From: G020348385 sp964538085
Lineage (GTDB): Bacteria > Acidobacteriota > Aminicenantia > Aminicenantales > Aminicenantaceae
Length of the DNA: 64,000 bases
Direction: 5' to 3'
Assembly (NCBI GenBank): GCA_964538085.1
Contig: CAZIDF010000010.1
Location: forward strand, 1 to 64,000
Shown: positions 43,615 through 53,146 of the stretch, one piece after another
How positions within the stretch are numbered: the first letter of the stretch is position 1
Layout: the number at the start of each line of letters is the position of its first letter
Program-made: the position numbers and the translations under genes
Notes under the pieces: model-generated
Database searches by the model: none
What the model was told of the DNA's origin: nothing
What the model saw: the letters and a program-made list of their open reading frames with translations, nothing else

Positions 43615-45312
43615 ATGAATAACGAGACGGTTTGGATCTTGAATCCGATTTCCGAAAAAGCCAGGCATCTTTCTGCAACTATGGATCTTCCCCTAGAAAT
43701 AGCCCAAATTCTTGTGAATAGAGGAATCGATCATGCTGATCAAGTCCATGTTTTTCTCCATGGGACGATGAACGAGCTTCATGATCCTTTCCTTATGGAT
43801 GGGATGAAGGATGCCGTTCGAAGAATCCGAAAAGCCCTTTCCAATCAGGAGAAAATCCTGATTTTCGGCGATTATGATGTGGATGGGATACTGTCCGTTG
43901 TAACCCTCTCCAAAGCCTTGGAGTCTTTGGGAGGACAGGTCGATTTTTTTATTCCCGATAGATTGAGAGAGGGATATGGCTTGAAAGAAAAATATATCGA
44001 TCTGGCAGAACAAAAAAACGCACGCGTGGTGATCAGTGTGGACTGCGGGGTGAAAGCGGTGGCGTTTGTGGAGAAAGCCAAACAGAGGGGTATCGATGTG
44101 ATCATCACGGATCACCATTTGCCCGGACCGTCTCTTCCCAAGGCTTTAGCTATCTTAAATCCTTCCATCCCGGGTTCTGCTTACCCATTCAAAAAATTGG
44201 CTGGAGTGGGTGTGGTTTTCAAGCTCATCCAAGCCCTCTTTGATGGAGAACCTCAATCCTCACAGCTTCCCCACTATCTTAAACTTGTATCCATCGGAAC
44301 AGTAGCGGATGTCGCCGAACTCAAGGATGAGAACAGGATATTTGTCAAAATGGGGCTCAAGGGTTTGGAAGATGTGAAAAACATCGGACTGCTACAATTG
44401 ATGGATACCTGTGGCATCAAAGGGAAAAGTGTGTCCGTCGGGGATGTGGGTTTTAGGGTCGGGCCACGGATCAATGCTGCAGGAAGGTTGGGAAGGACGG
44501 ATCTTGCTGTGCGCCTCTTTTTTTCCGACTCCCTCCAGGAAGTGGAGGATATCACTCGACAGTTGGACAGGCTGAATGCCCAAAGGCAAAAAATCGAAGA
44601 AAAAGTTTTTAACCAGGCCAGAGACTTTGTTGAAAACAGAGCGCTGAACAAACGGTATAAGCTCCTGGTATTGGGATGCGATGAGTGGCATAGAGGTGTC
44701 ATCGGGATCGTTGCTTCCAAGATAAAAGATGTCTTCTACCGGCCGGTCATCCTATTCTCCTATGAAGACGGAAAAGCTTTTGGCTCTGGCAGAAGCATTC
44801 GCGAGTTTTCGCTTATAGAATGTTTAGAAGAAAATAAGGATCTTTTCAAAAACTATGGTGGACACACCATGGCTGTTGGCTGTGAACTGGCTCACGAGGA
44901 GATGGCAAACTTTAAGGACCACATCAATACCTATGCCCATGCAAAGATCACAAACGAACAGCTAAAACGAAAAATCCACATAGATGCGAGAGTGGATTTT
45001 GCGGATATCAATGTGGATATTCTCGAGATCCTATCCTGGCTCTCCCCCTTTGGCTTGGGAAATCCCAAACCTGTTTTTTTGACGGAGAAGGCCGAGATCG
45101 TCGCCCCGCCGAAAAAAATCCAGGGAAGACATAGTAAATTTCTCGTCCAAAAGAACGGCCGGATCTTCGAATCGATAGCTTGGAGAAAAGGCGAATGGGC
45201 TGATGAGCTGGATGCCGGAGACAGGGTCGATTTGGTCTATTCATTGATGACATCTGAATATTTAGGAGAAGAGAGGACGACTCTCTCTCTCGAAGATATA
45301 AAAAGAGCCTAA
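43615..45312 (+). CDS. recJ: Single-stranded-DNA exonuclease RecJ
   Basis: RecJ degrades single-stranded DNA 5'-3' in recombination and repair. The 565 residues contain the DHH metal motifs FGDYDVDGI, ISVDCGVKA and ITDHHLPG, the DHHA1 region with SGRSIREFSL and GGHTMAVGCEL, and a C-terminal OB-type domain. ATG 43615 is preferred because homologues begin shortly before WILNP and because the promoter excludes GTG 43522; ATG 43558 is possible. Confidence 0.93.
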   Translation: MNNETVWILNPISEKARHLSATMDLPLEIAQILVNRGIDHADQVHVFLHGTMNELHDPFLMDGMKDAVRRIRKALSNQEKILIFGDYDVDGILSVVTLSKALESLGGQVDFFIPDRLREGYGLKEKYIDLAEQKNARVVISVDCGVKAVAFVEKAKQRGIDVIITDHHLPGPSLPKALAILNPSIPGSAYPFKKLAGVGVVFKLIQALFDGEPQSSQLPHYLKLVSIGTVADVAELKDENRIFVKMGLKGLEDVKNIGLLQLMDTCGIKGKSVSVGDVGFRVGPRINAAGRLGRTDLAVRLFFSDSLQEVEDITRQLDRLNAQRQKIEEKVFNQARDFVENRALNKRYKLLVLGCDEWHRGVIGIVASKIKDVFYRPVILFSYEDGKAFGSGRSIREFSLIECLEENKDLFKNYGGHTMAVGCELAHEEMANFKDHINTYAHAKITNEQLKRKIHIDARVDFADINVDILEILSWLSPFGLGNPKPVFLTEKAEIVAPPKKIQGRHSKFLVQKNGRIFESIAWRKGEWADELDAGDRVDLVYSLMTSEYLGEERTTLSLEDIKRA

Positions 45313-45355
45313 TCGTTTTTTGCTGAAAGTATCAAATTCTTTTTCCTTTTTAGGG

Positions 45356-45361
45356 TATAAT
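45356..45361 (+). promoter_or_regulatory. Possible -10 element before the LptC/LptA-like gene
   Basis: TATAAT lies 24 bases before the ATG in a 72-base gap after recJ. No good -35 hexamer is seen at the usual distance. Confidence 0.35.
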
Positions 45362-45384
45362 TATAGGGCATGAGCTAGAGTCCT

Positions 45385-47280
45385 ATGGGAAATGCCAAAT
45401 TTCATCCACGCCACACCCTTCGATTTATCAGCGTGGGAGTGCTTGTTATCGTTCTCTTCGCCGTCGCCATAAACTTTTTGACCCGTTCCAAAAAACTACC
45501 CCAAAATCCCAAATCCTCCACAGAACTGAAAGAACAAAAGATCGATAAAAAAGAACGAGTCGAATTCAGGGAGATGAATAAAGACAAGATCGAAAAAGAA
45601 GTGAAAGCGGATAAACATTACATCGGCGAGGACGGTCTTTATCACTTGGAAGGGGATGTCATGATTTCGTTATTTGGAAGAGGGGATGGTGAAGACATTA
45701 TCCTCAGAGGAGAAGAGATCGTCCATGACCGAGAGTGGTCCTATTTTTGGCTTCAAGGCGATGCCACGGTGGAGTCCAAGGATCTCATCGTGGAATCCAC
45801 TGTTTTAGAATATGATGCCAAAAAAAAGGTTTTCAAGTGTGATCAAACAGTCCGGTTCTTTTCGAAAACGATCTCTGGAAATGCGCAAAGATGTGATTAT
45901 TTTCTTGAAAAAAAGAAGGTTGAGTTGCGAGGAGAAGTATACCTGGAACTCCAATCCCGGCAGGAGAAATCTGTTCCCATCGAGGTCGAAACAGATTATT
46001 TCGAGTACTTTAGTTCAAGGGGAAGAGGAAAGGCTGAGGGAGGAGTCGCTCTCAGACATGGGGAGAGCCGTGCCACAGCAGGTATTCTGGAGTTCGAACT
46101 CTCGGCAAACCGAGAACAGATCAAGTCACTTTTCTTGAAGGATCGGGTTAGAATTTTTCTCGAGGGCGAATTCAATAAAATAAAACCTTTTTCCGGTCAA
46201 ACCTCTCTGGCCCTCCACGGTGACAAGTGCCGATTAGAAGCCGATGAAATTCTCCTAAAAGGATTTGTGGAAGTGCCTCAAATCCAAAGTCTCGAAGCAA
46301 GGGGAACGTGCAACTTCAAGTTTGTCTCGGAATCGGGAAGTTTCACCCAGATCGAAGGAAAAGAGATCCTGTTCCAAATGATGAAGGAGGGGGCTCTAAA
46401 AAGTCTGGTCGTGAATGATGATGCCAAGATCACCGAGGAGAACGAGGACAAAGGACCGCCAAGACACATCGAGGGCCCCAAGATAATAATCCAGGGAAAT
46501 ACGAATGTGCTCACTGTAGAGGGGGAAGATCTATCGAGAGCCCGGATGTGGTCAGAAGAATTGGATATCGCGGCTCAAGAGATCCGCCTAAATCTAGAAA
46601 ACAACGATATAGAGACAAGGAAGGATACAAAGGTCATCGTCTACCCCCGTAAAAAAACGGGACAGACGAGCGGCTTTTTTTCCGAGGATAATCCTGTTTT
46701 TATCACGTCGAAGGATATGGGATATTCCGAAGCGCGCAAGCGTTTTAAGTTTATTGGAGGGACCAAGCTTTGGCAGATGAAGGAGACGATCAAGGCCCAG
46801 GAGATGTCTCTTGGCGTAGAGACGGAGTCCTTCCGTGCTCAAGGAGGAGTGGAATCTGTTCTCCCCTATCGATCCAAAGAAAAGGAAAAAGAGGAAAATG
46901 TTTGGATCGGATCATCCACTATGGAGTATGATCCTGAAAAAAACTTGATCATGTATCGAGGCGATGTGAAGCTTAAGGTGAAAGATATTGTGTTGACATC
47001 CAAACTTCTGGTCATCTCTTTGGATGAGGAATCCGGAGACATGAAAAAGATCGTGGCGCGCAACAAGGTTGTCGTTAAACAAGAGGCCTATGAGGGCCAG
47101 GGAGAAGAGGCAAGATTTGATGTCAGAGAAGAGATCATCACCGTTTTGGGCAATCCTGTTTTAATCGATAAAGATAAGGGGAAAACAGAGGGGGGCAAAT
47201 TGACTTTCTATATACCCGATGGTAGAATCGTGGTTGAAAATGAGGATAGAGAAAGATCCATAACCATCATTAAATCTTGA
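45385..47280 (+). CDS. Large LptC/LptA-like LPS transport protein
   Basis: It probably bridges LPS across the periplasm. The 631 residues start with one membrane anchor (about 13-32), as in LptC, and a charged linker. A long region of repeated beta-strands follows, with OstA/LptA-like units such as GLYHLEGDVMI, KDLIVESTVLEYDA, GKAEGGVALRHG and MEYDPEKNLIMYRGDVKLK. E. coli LptC and LptA are each under 200 residues, so this looks like an LptC anchor merged with several LptA-type domains. The stop is four bases before lptB, supporting the role. Many short lineage-specific features remain unassigned. Confidence 0.8.
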   Translation: MGNAKFHPRHTLRFISVGVLVIVLFAVAINFLTRSKKLPQNPKSSTELKEQKIDKKERVEFREMNKDKIEKEVKADKHYIGEDGLYHLEGDVMISLFGRGDGEDIILRGEEIVHDREWSYFWLQGDATVESKDLIVESTVLEYDAKKKVFKCDQTVRFFSKTISGNAQRCDYFLEKKKVELRGEVYLELQSRQEKSVPIEVETDYFEYFSSRGRGKAEGGVALRHGESRATAGILEFELSANREQIKSLFLKDRVRIFLEGEFNKIKPFSGQTSLALHGDKCRLEADEILLKGFVEVPQIQSLEARGTCNFKFVSESGSFTQIEGKEILFQMMKEGALKSLVVNDDAKITEENEDKGPPRHIEGPKIIIQGNTNVLTVEGEDLSRARMWSEELDIAAQEIRLNLENNDIETRKDTKVIVYPRKKTGQTSGFFSEDNPVFITSKDMGYSEARKRFKFIGGTKLWQMKETIKAQEMSLGVETESFRAQGGVESVLPYRSKEKEKEENVWIGSSTMEYDPEKNLIMYRGDVKLKVKDIVLTSKLLVISLDEESGDMKKIVARNKVVVKQEAYEGQGEEARFDVREEIITVLGNPVLIDKDKGKTEGGKLTFYIPDGRIVVENEDRERSITIIKS

Positions 47281-47283
47281 ATC

Positions 47284-48012
47284 ATGAAAAGGCGTTTGGA
47301 AGCGGTTGGGCTTACGAAAAATTACCATAAAAAAGAAGTGGTTTCGGATGTGTCGATCACGGTGGAAAAAGGCGAGATCGTTGGGCTTTTAGGTCCGAAT
47401 GGCGCTGGGAAAACTACGACTTTCTCTTTGATACTCGGGCTCGTCCATCAAGATGAGGGAAAAATTCTTTTGGGTGGTGAAGATATCACAGGATTACCTA
47501 TGTATGAGAGAGCGAGAAAAGGATTGTGCCTCCTCCCCCAGGATTCTTCAGCGTTCAGAAGGCTCAGCGTGGAGGAAAACCTGTTGTCCATCGTCGAGAA
47601 CAGGCCTGGAGATTCAGCTAGGGGGAATGGGAATTTGAGGACTATCCTCACTGAGCTCGGTTTATCTAAGCTCGCCAAGGTGAAAGCCTTTACTCTATCG
47701 GGGGGAGAAAGGAGGAGGCTGGAAATCGCAAGGGCCCTCGTGACGGATCCGGAGTTCATTCTCCTGGATGAGCCTTTCACAGGAATAGACCCCTTGGCCA
47801 TTCTTGACCTTCAGGAGATCATTCTTGCGCTCAAGAAGAAGGAGATTGGGGTACTCATCACCGATCACAGTGTCAGAGAAACGCTTAAAATCACAGACCG
47901 TGCTTATATCATCGATAAAGGGAAGATCTTTGCCCACGGGACTCCCGACCAGCTCGTTTCATCCGAGGAGGTCAAAAAAGCCTATCTGGGGGAAGAGTTT
48001 GATATCGATTGA
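47284..48012 (+). CDS. lptB: LPS export ABC transporter ATP-binding protein LptB
   Basis: LptB powers LPS extraction from the inner membrane with LptF and LptG. The 242 residues have Walker A GPNGAGKTT, the LptB-type Q-loop LLPQDSSAFRRLSVEEN, signature LSGGERRR, Walker B FILLDEPFTGIDP and the H-loop ITDHSVRETL. It follows the LptC/LptA-like gene and precedes rpoN, the conserved order in many Gram-negative bacteria. lptF and lptG are elsewhere. Confidence 0.95.
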   Translation: MKRRLEAVGLTKNYHKKEVVSDVSITVEKGEIVGLLGPNGAGKTTTFSLILGLVHQDEGKILLGGEDITGLPMYERARKGLCLLPQDSSAFRRLSVEENLLSIVENRPGDSARGNGNLRTILTELGLSKLAKVKAFTLSGGERRRLEIARALVTDPEFILLDEPFTGIDPLAILDLQEIILALKKKEIGVLITDHSVRETLKITDRAYIIDKGKIFAHGTPDQLVSSEEVKKAYLGEEFDID

Positions 48013-48040
48013 TCTGATAACAGAGAAGCGAGATAATTAA

Positions 48041-49522
48041 ATGGCCCTGAAACAGCAGCTCCATCAGAAACAGGTTCAAAGGCTTATCTTGGCTCCCGCC
48101 CTTCAACAAGCCATAAAACTTCTCCCATTGACAAACCTGGAACTCATCGAAATCATCGATGATGAGCTATCGCAAAATCCCATGCTGGAGATAGAAGAGG
48201 AAACAGAAGATAAGAAGACAGAAACCTCCGATGATGGATCAGGGGATAAGGAAGGGACGGAGAACAGCAAAGAAATCAAGGGTGAAACGGATGAAGATGT
48301 AATAAGCGACTCTCAAGCTAGAGACGAGGATCAGGAGATCGAAGCCTATTTTAACCAATATTTCGATGAAGGATTTCGATCGTTGTCCTATGAAAAAAAA
48401 GAAAGCATTGCCCTTGAAAATATCGTGTCCAAAACCCAATCTCTTTGGGATCATTTGGACTGGCAAGCCAATCTGACTTTTTTTAATGCGAAGGATAAAG
48501 AAATCGCTCAGTACATCATCGGCAACATAAATGAGGATGGTTATCTCACAACATCCCTCGAAGAGATTGCTGGATCCATGGACACGTCTGAGGAAAAAGT
48601 GAACCAGGTTCGGGAGAAGATCCTGCGATTTGATCCTGTCGGAGTGGGAAGTCTCTCAGTCCAGGAAGCCCTTTTAGTCCAGATGGAATATTTTGAGATC
48701 GAGGATGAAATCACGCTTAAAATCGTCAGTCAGTATATCCATCTTTTGGAAAAATCCGATTTTACTCAGGTAGCCAAAGAATTGGGGATATCACTCGAGG
48801 ATGTTAAGCCGCATATCGATGTGATAAAAGAATTGGACCCCACTCCTGGAAGAAAATACAGCCAGGAAAAAACTTTTTATGTGGTTCCCGATATCATCGT
48901 GAGAAAAGAAGATGATGAACTGAGGATTATCCTCAATGATGAAGGCCTGCCACGGTTGCGGGTGAATACTTATTACAAAAAACTGCTGACCCGTGCCTCC
49001 AAGGATAATCCTGAAGCCTACCGGTATCTGAAGGACAAGATGAAAAAAGCCTTCTGGTTTCTCAGAAGCTTGGACCAAAGGGATCGCACCATCTTCAAAG
49101 TTGCCCAATACATCGTGGACAAACAAAAAGATTTCATAGAAAAAGGAATGGAATTTATTAAACCGTTGACTTTGATCGAGTTGGCTCAAGAAATCGGGGT
49201 TCATGAATCCACAGTCGGACGAGTCGTTGCGAACAAATTCATCATGACTCCTCGAGGTGTTTTTTCGCTCAAATATTTTTTTCATAAATCTCTTTATGGA
49301 GATTATGGAGAGGAAATTTCTTCGCTGAGAGTTAAAGAAAGGATCAAAAAGCTCGTGGAGAATGAGAATAGAAAAAATCCTCTGAGCGATATAGAAATCG
49401 AAAACATTCTGGCAAGAGAGAATTTCCGGATTGCCCGCCGAACAGTGGCCAAATACCGAAAACAGCTAAAGATCCCTCCCTCTCATCTCAGGAAGAGAAA
49501 ATATTGGGTCGAGGAGGTTTGA
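48041..49522 (+). CDS. rpoN: RNA polymerase sigma-54 factor
   Basis: RpoN directs RNA polymerase to -24/-12 promoters, with NtrC-type activators such as the PilR encoded at 6422. The 493 residues have the Gln/Leu-rich region I (QLHQKQVQRLILAPALQQAIKLLPL), an acidic region II (about 50-100) and the core-binding and DNA-binding regions. The RpoN box near the C terminus reads ARRTVAKYRKQL. The stop overlaps the hpf start by one base. Confidence 0.97.
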   Translation: MALKQQLHQKQVQRLILAPALQQAIKLLPLTNLELIEIIDDELSQNPMLEIEEETEDKKTETSDDGSGDKEGTENSKEIKGETDEDVISDSQARDEDQEIEAYFNQYFDEGFRSLSYEKKESIALENIVSKTQSLWDHLDWQANLTFFNAKDKEIAQYIIGNINEDGYLTTSLEEIAGSMDTSEEKVNQVREKILRFDPVGVGSLSVQEALLVQMEYFEIEDEITLKIVSQYIHLLEKSDFTQVAKELGISLEDVKPHIDVIKELDPTPGRKYSQEKTFYVVPDIIVRKEDDELRIILNDEGLPRLRVNTYYKKLLTRASKDNPEAYRYLKDKMKKAFWFLRSLDQRDRTIFKVAQYIVDKQKDFIEKGMEFIKPLTLIELAQEIGVHESTVGRVVANKFIMTPRGVFSLKYFFHKSLYGDYGEEISSLRVKERIKKLVENENRKNPLSDIEIENILARENFRIARRTVAKYRKQLKIPPSHLRKRKYWVEEV

Positions 49523-50046
49523 TGAAGATAAAATATACTGCCCGTCACACAAAAGTGACAGATGAAATGAAGCAGTACTGTGAGAAACGAATCCAATCGT
49601 TGGAGAAATTACTCGGTCATCTGATCGAGGCTGAAGTTCTTTTGTCCGTCGAGAAGTATAGACAGAAAGTCGAGATAAGCCTGAAAACGAAAACGGCCAC
49701 ATTGAACACTATCGAAGAAACGCATGACATGGCCAGTTCACTTGCCGGTGCTTTTGAACATCTTGAGAAGAGAGTCAAAAAGGAGAGAGAAAAGCTCAGG
49801 GAAAGAAAGCGAAGGAGGGTAAAAGAAATAGAAACTTTTTCTGTTCCGCCGGAAAAAGGAGAGAGGCCGAAAAGAATGATTCGAAGCCAGAGTTTTTCGA
49901 TGAAACCCATGACGGTGGAGGAAGCGCTGGTGCAAATGGAAACCAGTAAAGAAGAGGTGTTTCTTTTTCGGACTTTTGCGACAGAAAACTGGGCCGCTGT
50001 TTATCGGCGCAAAGATGGAAATTATGGTTTAATAGAACCGAAATAA
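49522..50046 (+). CDS. hpf: Ribosome hibernation-promoting factor, long form
   Basis: Hpf inactivates ribosomes in slow growth by forming dimers. The 174 residues have the N-terminal S30AE domain (MKIKYTARHTKVTDEMKQY) and a C-terminal domain (about 115-174) with SFSMKPMTVEEALVQME and FATENWAAVYRRKDGNYGLIEP, which is the dimerisation domain of long Hpf. The ATG at 49522 follows GAGGAGG; an upstream TTG at 49504 lacks support. The long form at the rpoN locus differs from the short Hpf of Enterobacteria. Confidence 0.93.
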   Translation: MKIKYTARHTKVTDEMKQYCEKRIQSLEKLLGHLIEAEVLLSVEKYRQKVEISLKTKTATLNTIEETHDMASSLAGAFEHLEKRVKKEREKLRERKRRRVKEIETFSVPPEKGERPKRMIRSQSFSMKPMTVEEALVQMETSKEEVFLFRTFATENWAAVYRRKDGNYGLIEPK

Positions 50047-50070
50047 ACGATAGGACTGAGAGAGACAGAA

Positions 50071-50541
50071 TTGAAAATCCAAAATTTACTCGTTCATGAC
50101 ATGATCCTTCTGGGGTTGGAACATAAAGATAGGGAAGATGTTCTTAGGGAAATAGTCAGTTTTCTGAAGAAAAAAAATCGTATCGACAAGGAAAAAGATC
50201 TGTATGAAAAACTGATTCAAAGAGAGGACTTGGGGAGCACAGCCATCGGGAGTGGAGTGGCCATCCCGCACTGCAAATTGAAAGGCATCAAAGACCCTAT
50301 CGTGATGTTGGCTGTATCCAAGGATGGTGTGAACTTTCATTCTTTAGATGGAAAGCCATCTCACCTTATTTTCCTGGTGGCTTCATCCCCCGAGAACCCG
50401 AGTTTGAACCTTCAAATTCTTGCTGCCATCGCCCATCTTGTGCGCAAGGCGAATTCTCTTATGAAAAAAATATTGGAGGCAGAAAACGTTTCGAAAATTC
50501 TCGATATCATAAAGGAAGAAGAAGAGAAAATAAATGAATGA
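50071..50541 (+). CDS. ptsN: Nitrogen-regulatory PTS protein EIIA-Ntr
   Basis: This phosphocarrier acts in regulation and not in sugar transport. The 156 residues form a PTS EIIA type 2 domain with the phospho-histidine in AIPHCKL and the segment LIQREDLGSTAIGSGVAI. The start is TTG at 50071. It lies between hpf and hprK, in the conserved rpoN neighbourhood. Its end overlaps hprK by eight bases. Confidence 0.92.
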   Translation: MKIQNLLVHDMILLGLEHKDREDVLREIVSFLKKKNRIDKEKDLYEKLIQREDLGSTAIGSGVAIPHCKLKGIKDPIVMLAVSKDGVNFHSLDGKPSHLIFLVASSPENPSLNLQILAAIAHLVRKANSLMKKILEAENVSKILDIIKEEEEKINE

Positions 50542-51445
50542 AGGAAGGGGAAATTCTCTTCAGGTCCGTCGTTTCTACCAAAAAGCTAAAATCCCTTTGG
50601 AGTTGCGTCCAGCATCGGGACGTTTTGGTTTTTCCAGGATTATAAAGATATCTCCGTTGATGGGGGACTCACTGCCTGTACGGCTGTGGGGGAAAAAAGA
50701 GATTCAGAAGGTAGGACGACTGGCTGCGAATCAGAGGAAGGATTTTATCCGGGAACAACTCTTCAGCATGCCTTGCCTTATCCTCACTGATGGGTTGTCC
50801 TTTCCTCGATCTGTCAAACAACATGCCAAGGATAAACGGATCGCTCTGTTCATCACTGAACTCTCGAAAAGCAAAAGCATGGTCCAACTGAGAAAAATCT
50901 TTTCCACCTTCGCAATTCCACAACATGTTTTATCGGGGGGATTGCTCAACATTTTTGGGCAAGGGATTCTCATCATGGGTGATAGCGGTGTGGGTAAAAG
51001 CGAAAGCGCTCTAGAGCTTATATCGAGAGGACATCTATTTATCTCGGACGATGTTGTCCAAATTCAAAAGGAAAAGGACGGGGTATTGGTTGGATCGGCA
51101 GCGCCACTTTCACGGAATTTTATGGAGATTCGAGGATTAGGGATTATAAATATTCAAAAGATTTTTGGCGACAAATCCATCCGTTCCAAAACGAAAATCG
51201 ATCTTATCATAATGCTTAAACGATGGAAAACGGGAAAGGAGTATGATCGGTTAGGCCTGAAATTTCCGGAGAGTCGAAAGCTACTAGGTGTGCCTGTTCC
51301 CAAGATATCCATTCCTGTGGCCCCTGGAAGGAACATGGCCACTCTTATAGAAGTTGCCTGCAAGGTCTTCATGCTGAAACAGAAAGGTTATCATGCAGCG
51401 AGAGAGATCACGGAAAAGTTGGACAGAGCCTTAGCGGTCCGTTAA
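50534..51445 (+). CDS. hprK: HPr kinase/phosphorylase
   Basis: It phosphorylates and dephosphorylates HPr at the regulatory serine. The 303 residues have an N-terminal domain (about 1-130) and the catalytic domain with P-loop GDSGVGKSESALEL, ISDDVVQI and the signature MEIRGLGIINIQ, followed by the RLGL...PVPKISIPVAPGRN K3 loop. It overlaps ptsN by eight bases and precedes rapZ by two. HPr (52873-53142) has the matching serine region DGKSILG. Confidence 0.95.
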   Translation: MNEGRGNSLQVRRFYQKAKIPLELRPASGRFGFSRIIKISPLMGDSLPVRLWGKKEIQKVGRLAANQRKDFIREQLFSMPCLILTDGLSFPRSVKQHAKDKRIALFITELSKSKSMVQLRKIFSTFAIPQHVLSGGLLNIFGQGILIMGDSGVGKSESALELISRGHLFISDDVVQIQKEKDGVLVGSAAPLSRNFMEIRGLGIINIQKIFGDKSIRSKTKIDLIIMLKRWKTGKEYDRLGLKFPESRKLLGVPVPKISIPVAPGRNMATLIEVACKVFMLKQKGYHAAREITEKLDRALAVR

Positions 51446-51447
51446 CG

Positions 51448-52320
51448 ATGAAAAAAGAGAAAAAGAGAGATACCCGGTTTTTGATCATCACAGGACTTTC
51501 CGGTTCCGGGAAGACCGTGGTTGGCCGATTCCTGGAAGATTTAGGATACTATTGTATCGATAATCTTCCGACCAAACTTATCCCTCGTTTTGTAGACTTA
51601 TGGCAAAGAAAAGAAGTCGAAATAGAAAAGGTCGCTCTTGTCGTAGATATCAGAGAGGCTGGATTTGTCCAGGAATTTCCTAAGGTCCTCCTGTCCATTC
51701 GGGAAAAAGTCCAGCCGTACCTGATTTTTTTGGAAGCGTCCGATGAAGTCCTTTTCAAAAGATTCAGCGAAAGCCGGAGACCTCATCCCCTGGCTACCAA
51801 AAAATCAGTCCGGGAAGGGATCGCTTTGGAAAGGAAGAGGTTGGCAGAAATCAAGAAATTGGCCGCTGAGGTTCTCGATACATCATTCACCAACTTGGCG
51901 GAGCTCAAGGAGATACTGACTAGGCAATTTTTAAGGAAAAAGGGCTTGAGTCTTCAGATCGTCGTGGTGAGCTTTGGATATAAATACGGGATTCCCCTCG
52001 ATTCGGACCTGGTTTTTGACACGAGGTTTTTGCCGAACCCTCATTATATCGATGGGATGAGGGACAAAACAGGACGGAGCAGGAAGGTCAAGGAGTATGT
52101 TTTGCAAGCCAAAGAAACCCAATCTTTCCTGATCAGGCTTTTGAGATTTGTGGATTATTTGATTCCCAAGTTCGAGGATGAAGGGAAGAGCTACCTGACG
52201 ATTTCAATGGGATGTACCGGGGGAAAGCATAGATCCGTAGTACTTGCAGATCAATTGAAAGAACATCTTGTGAACCAGAAATACAAAGTCAGAACATACC
52301 ACCGGGATATGTTTAAATAG
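51448..52320 (+). CDS. rapZ: RNase adapter RapZ / nucleotide-binding protein
   Basis: RapZ-family proteins bind nucleotides and, in E. coli, guide RNase E to the small RNA GlmZ. The 290 residues have P-loop GLSGSGKTVV near residue 16, GYYCIDNLP, VVDIREAGFV and the C-terminal CTGGKHRSV motif that is highly conserved in the family. The role of RapZ outside Enterobacteria is less clear. It lies in the rpoN-ptsN-hprK run. Confidence 0.93.
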   Translation: MKKEKKRDTRFLIITGLSGSGKTVVGRFLEDLGYYCIDNLPTKLIPRFVDLWQRKEVEIEKVALVVDIREAGFVQEFPKVLLSIREKVQPYLIFLEASDEVLFKRFSESRRPHPLATKKSVREGIALERKRLAEIKKLAAEVLDTSFTNLAELKEILTRQFLRKKGLSLQIVVVSFGYKYGIPLDSDLVFDTRFLPNPHYIDGMRDKTGRSRKVKEYVLQAKETQSFLIRLLRFVDYLIPKFEDEGKSYLTISMGCTGGKHRSVVLADQLKEHLVNQKYKVRTYHRDMFK

Positions 52321-52350
52321 GACCGCCCCCTTTTCTTTAAAAGAAAAAAC

Positions 52351-52379
52351 TTAAGATTGTTCCCATTTAATGGTAGAAT
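52351..52379 (+). promoter_or_regulatory. Possible promoter before the EIIA-Man gene
   Basis: TTAAGA (52351-52356) and TAGAAT (52374-52379) are 17 bases apart in the 125-base gap after rapZ. An A/T-rich symmetric stretch (about 52330-52347) just upstream could be a weak terminator of the preceding operon. Both readings are moderate at best. Confidence 0.35.
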
Positions 52380-52445
52380 TTTATAAAATAAAATACCTGA
52401 CATTGAGTCTATTTTATTGAACGGAAAAATGGAGAAGCCGAAAAA

Positions 52446-52850
52446 ATGATCGGTGGCATTATCGTTTCCCATGGAAAGTTGGCGGAGGAACTTCTGAATG
52501 CGCTCACGATTATTCTTGGTGATGTGGTGAATATGGAGGCCATTTCCATTGGCTGGTACGATGATGTCGAGGATTCCAAGCGCAAGATAAACCACTCTCT
52601 CAAAAGGGTTGACCAGAAAAACGGTGTCTTGATCTTCACGGATATGTTCGGAGGGACGCCCTCGAATCTGAGCTTTAGTTTTTTGAAAGATGACAGAATC
52701 GAGATTATCACAGGGGTCAATCTGCCGATGCTCATCAAGTTTGTCTCCCTCCAAAGGAGCAACAAATTGAAAGATGTGGCGAAAAAAGTCGTTGAACAAG
52801 GAAAGAAAAATATTCATCTTGCCAGTGCCCTATTGAGCTCCAAGCATTGA
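52446..52850 (+). CDS. PTS EIIA component of the mannose family
   Basis: This is a phosphocarrier of the EIIA-Man fold. The 134 residues show the phospho-histidine in GGIIVSHGKLAEEL (His about 9) and the FTDMFGGTPSNLS motif. The matching EIIB, EIIC and EIID are not in the window, so it probably serves regulation, as similar lone EIIA-Man proteins do near hprK and HPr in Deltaproteobacteria. It lies 22 bases before ptsH. Confidence 0.88.
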   Translation: MIGGIIVSHGKLAEELLNALTIILGDVVNMEAISIGWYDDVEDSKRKINHSLKRVDQKNGVLIFTDMFGGTPSNLSFSFLKDDRIEIITGVNLPMLIKFVSLQRSNKLKDVAKKVVEQGKKNIHLASALLSSKH

Positions 52851-52872
52851 TTTAACGGAATTGTCCTGATCC

Positions 52873-53142
52873 ATGTTGCAGAGAAACGTTACTATAATAA
52901 ATAGATTGGGGTTGCATGCTAGGGCTGCAGCAAAATTTGTCAAGTTGGCAAACAGATTCACCGCATCTGTCAAGATCGATAAAGATGGAGCGTTGATCGA
53001 TGGAAAAAGCATTCTGGGAATCCTGACATTGGCTGCCGTGCAGGGAACGGAGATAACATTGAAGATATCGGGCATAGACGAGAAATCGGCGATGAATGCA
53101 TTGATTTTTTTGATCGAAAACCGATTCGATGAGGAAGAATAA
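52873..53142 (+). CDS. ptsH: Phosphocarrier protein HPr
   Basis: HPr relays phosphate from EI to EIIA domains. The 89 residues hold the active histidine in NRLGLHARAAAKFV and the regulatory serine region IDGKSILGILTLAA, the target of HPr kinase. The length fits the family. It lies between the EIIA-Man gene and ptsI, and its stop is four bases before the preferred ptsI start. Confidence 0.95.
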   Translation: MLQRNVTIINRLGLHARAAAKFVKLANRFTASVKIDKDGALIDGKSILGILTLAAVQGTEITLKISGIDEKSAMNALIFLIENRFDEEE

Positions 53143-53146
53143 TCCG

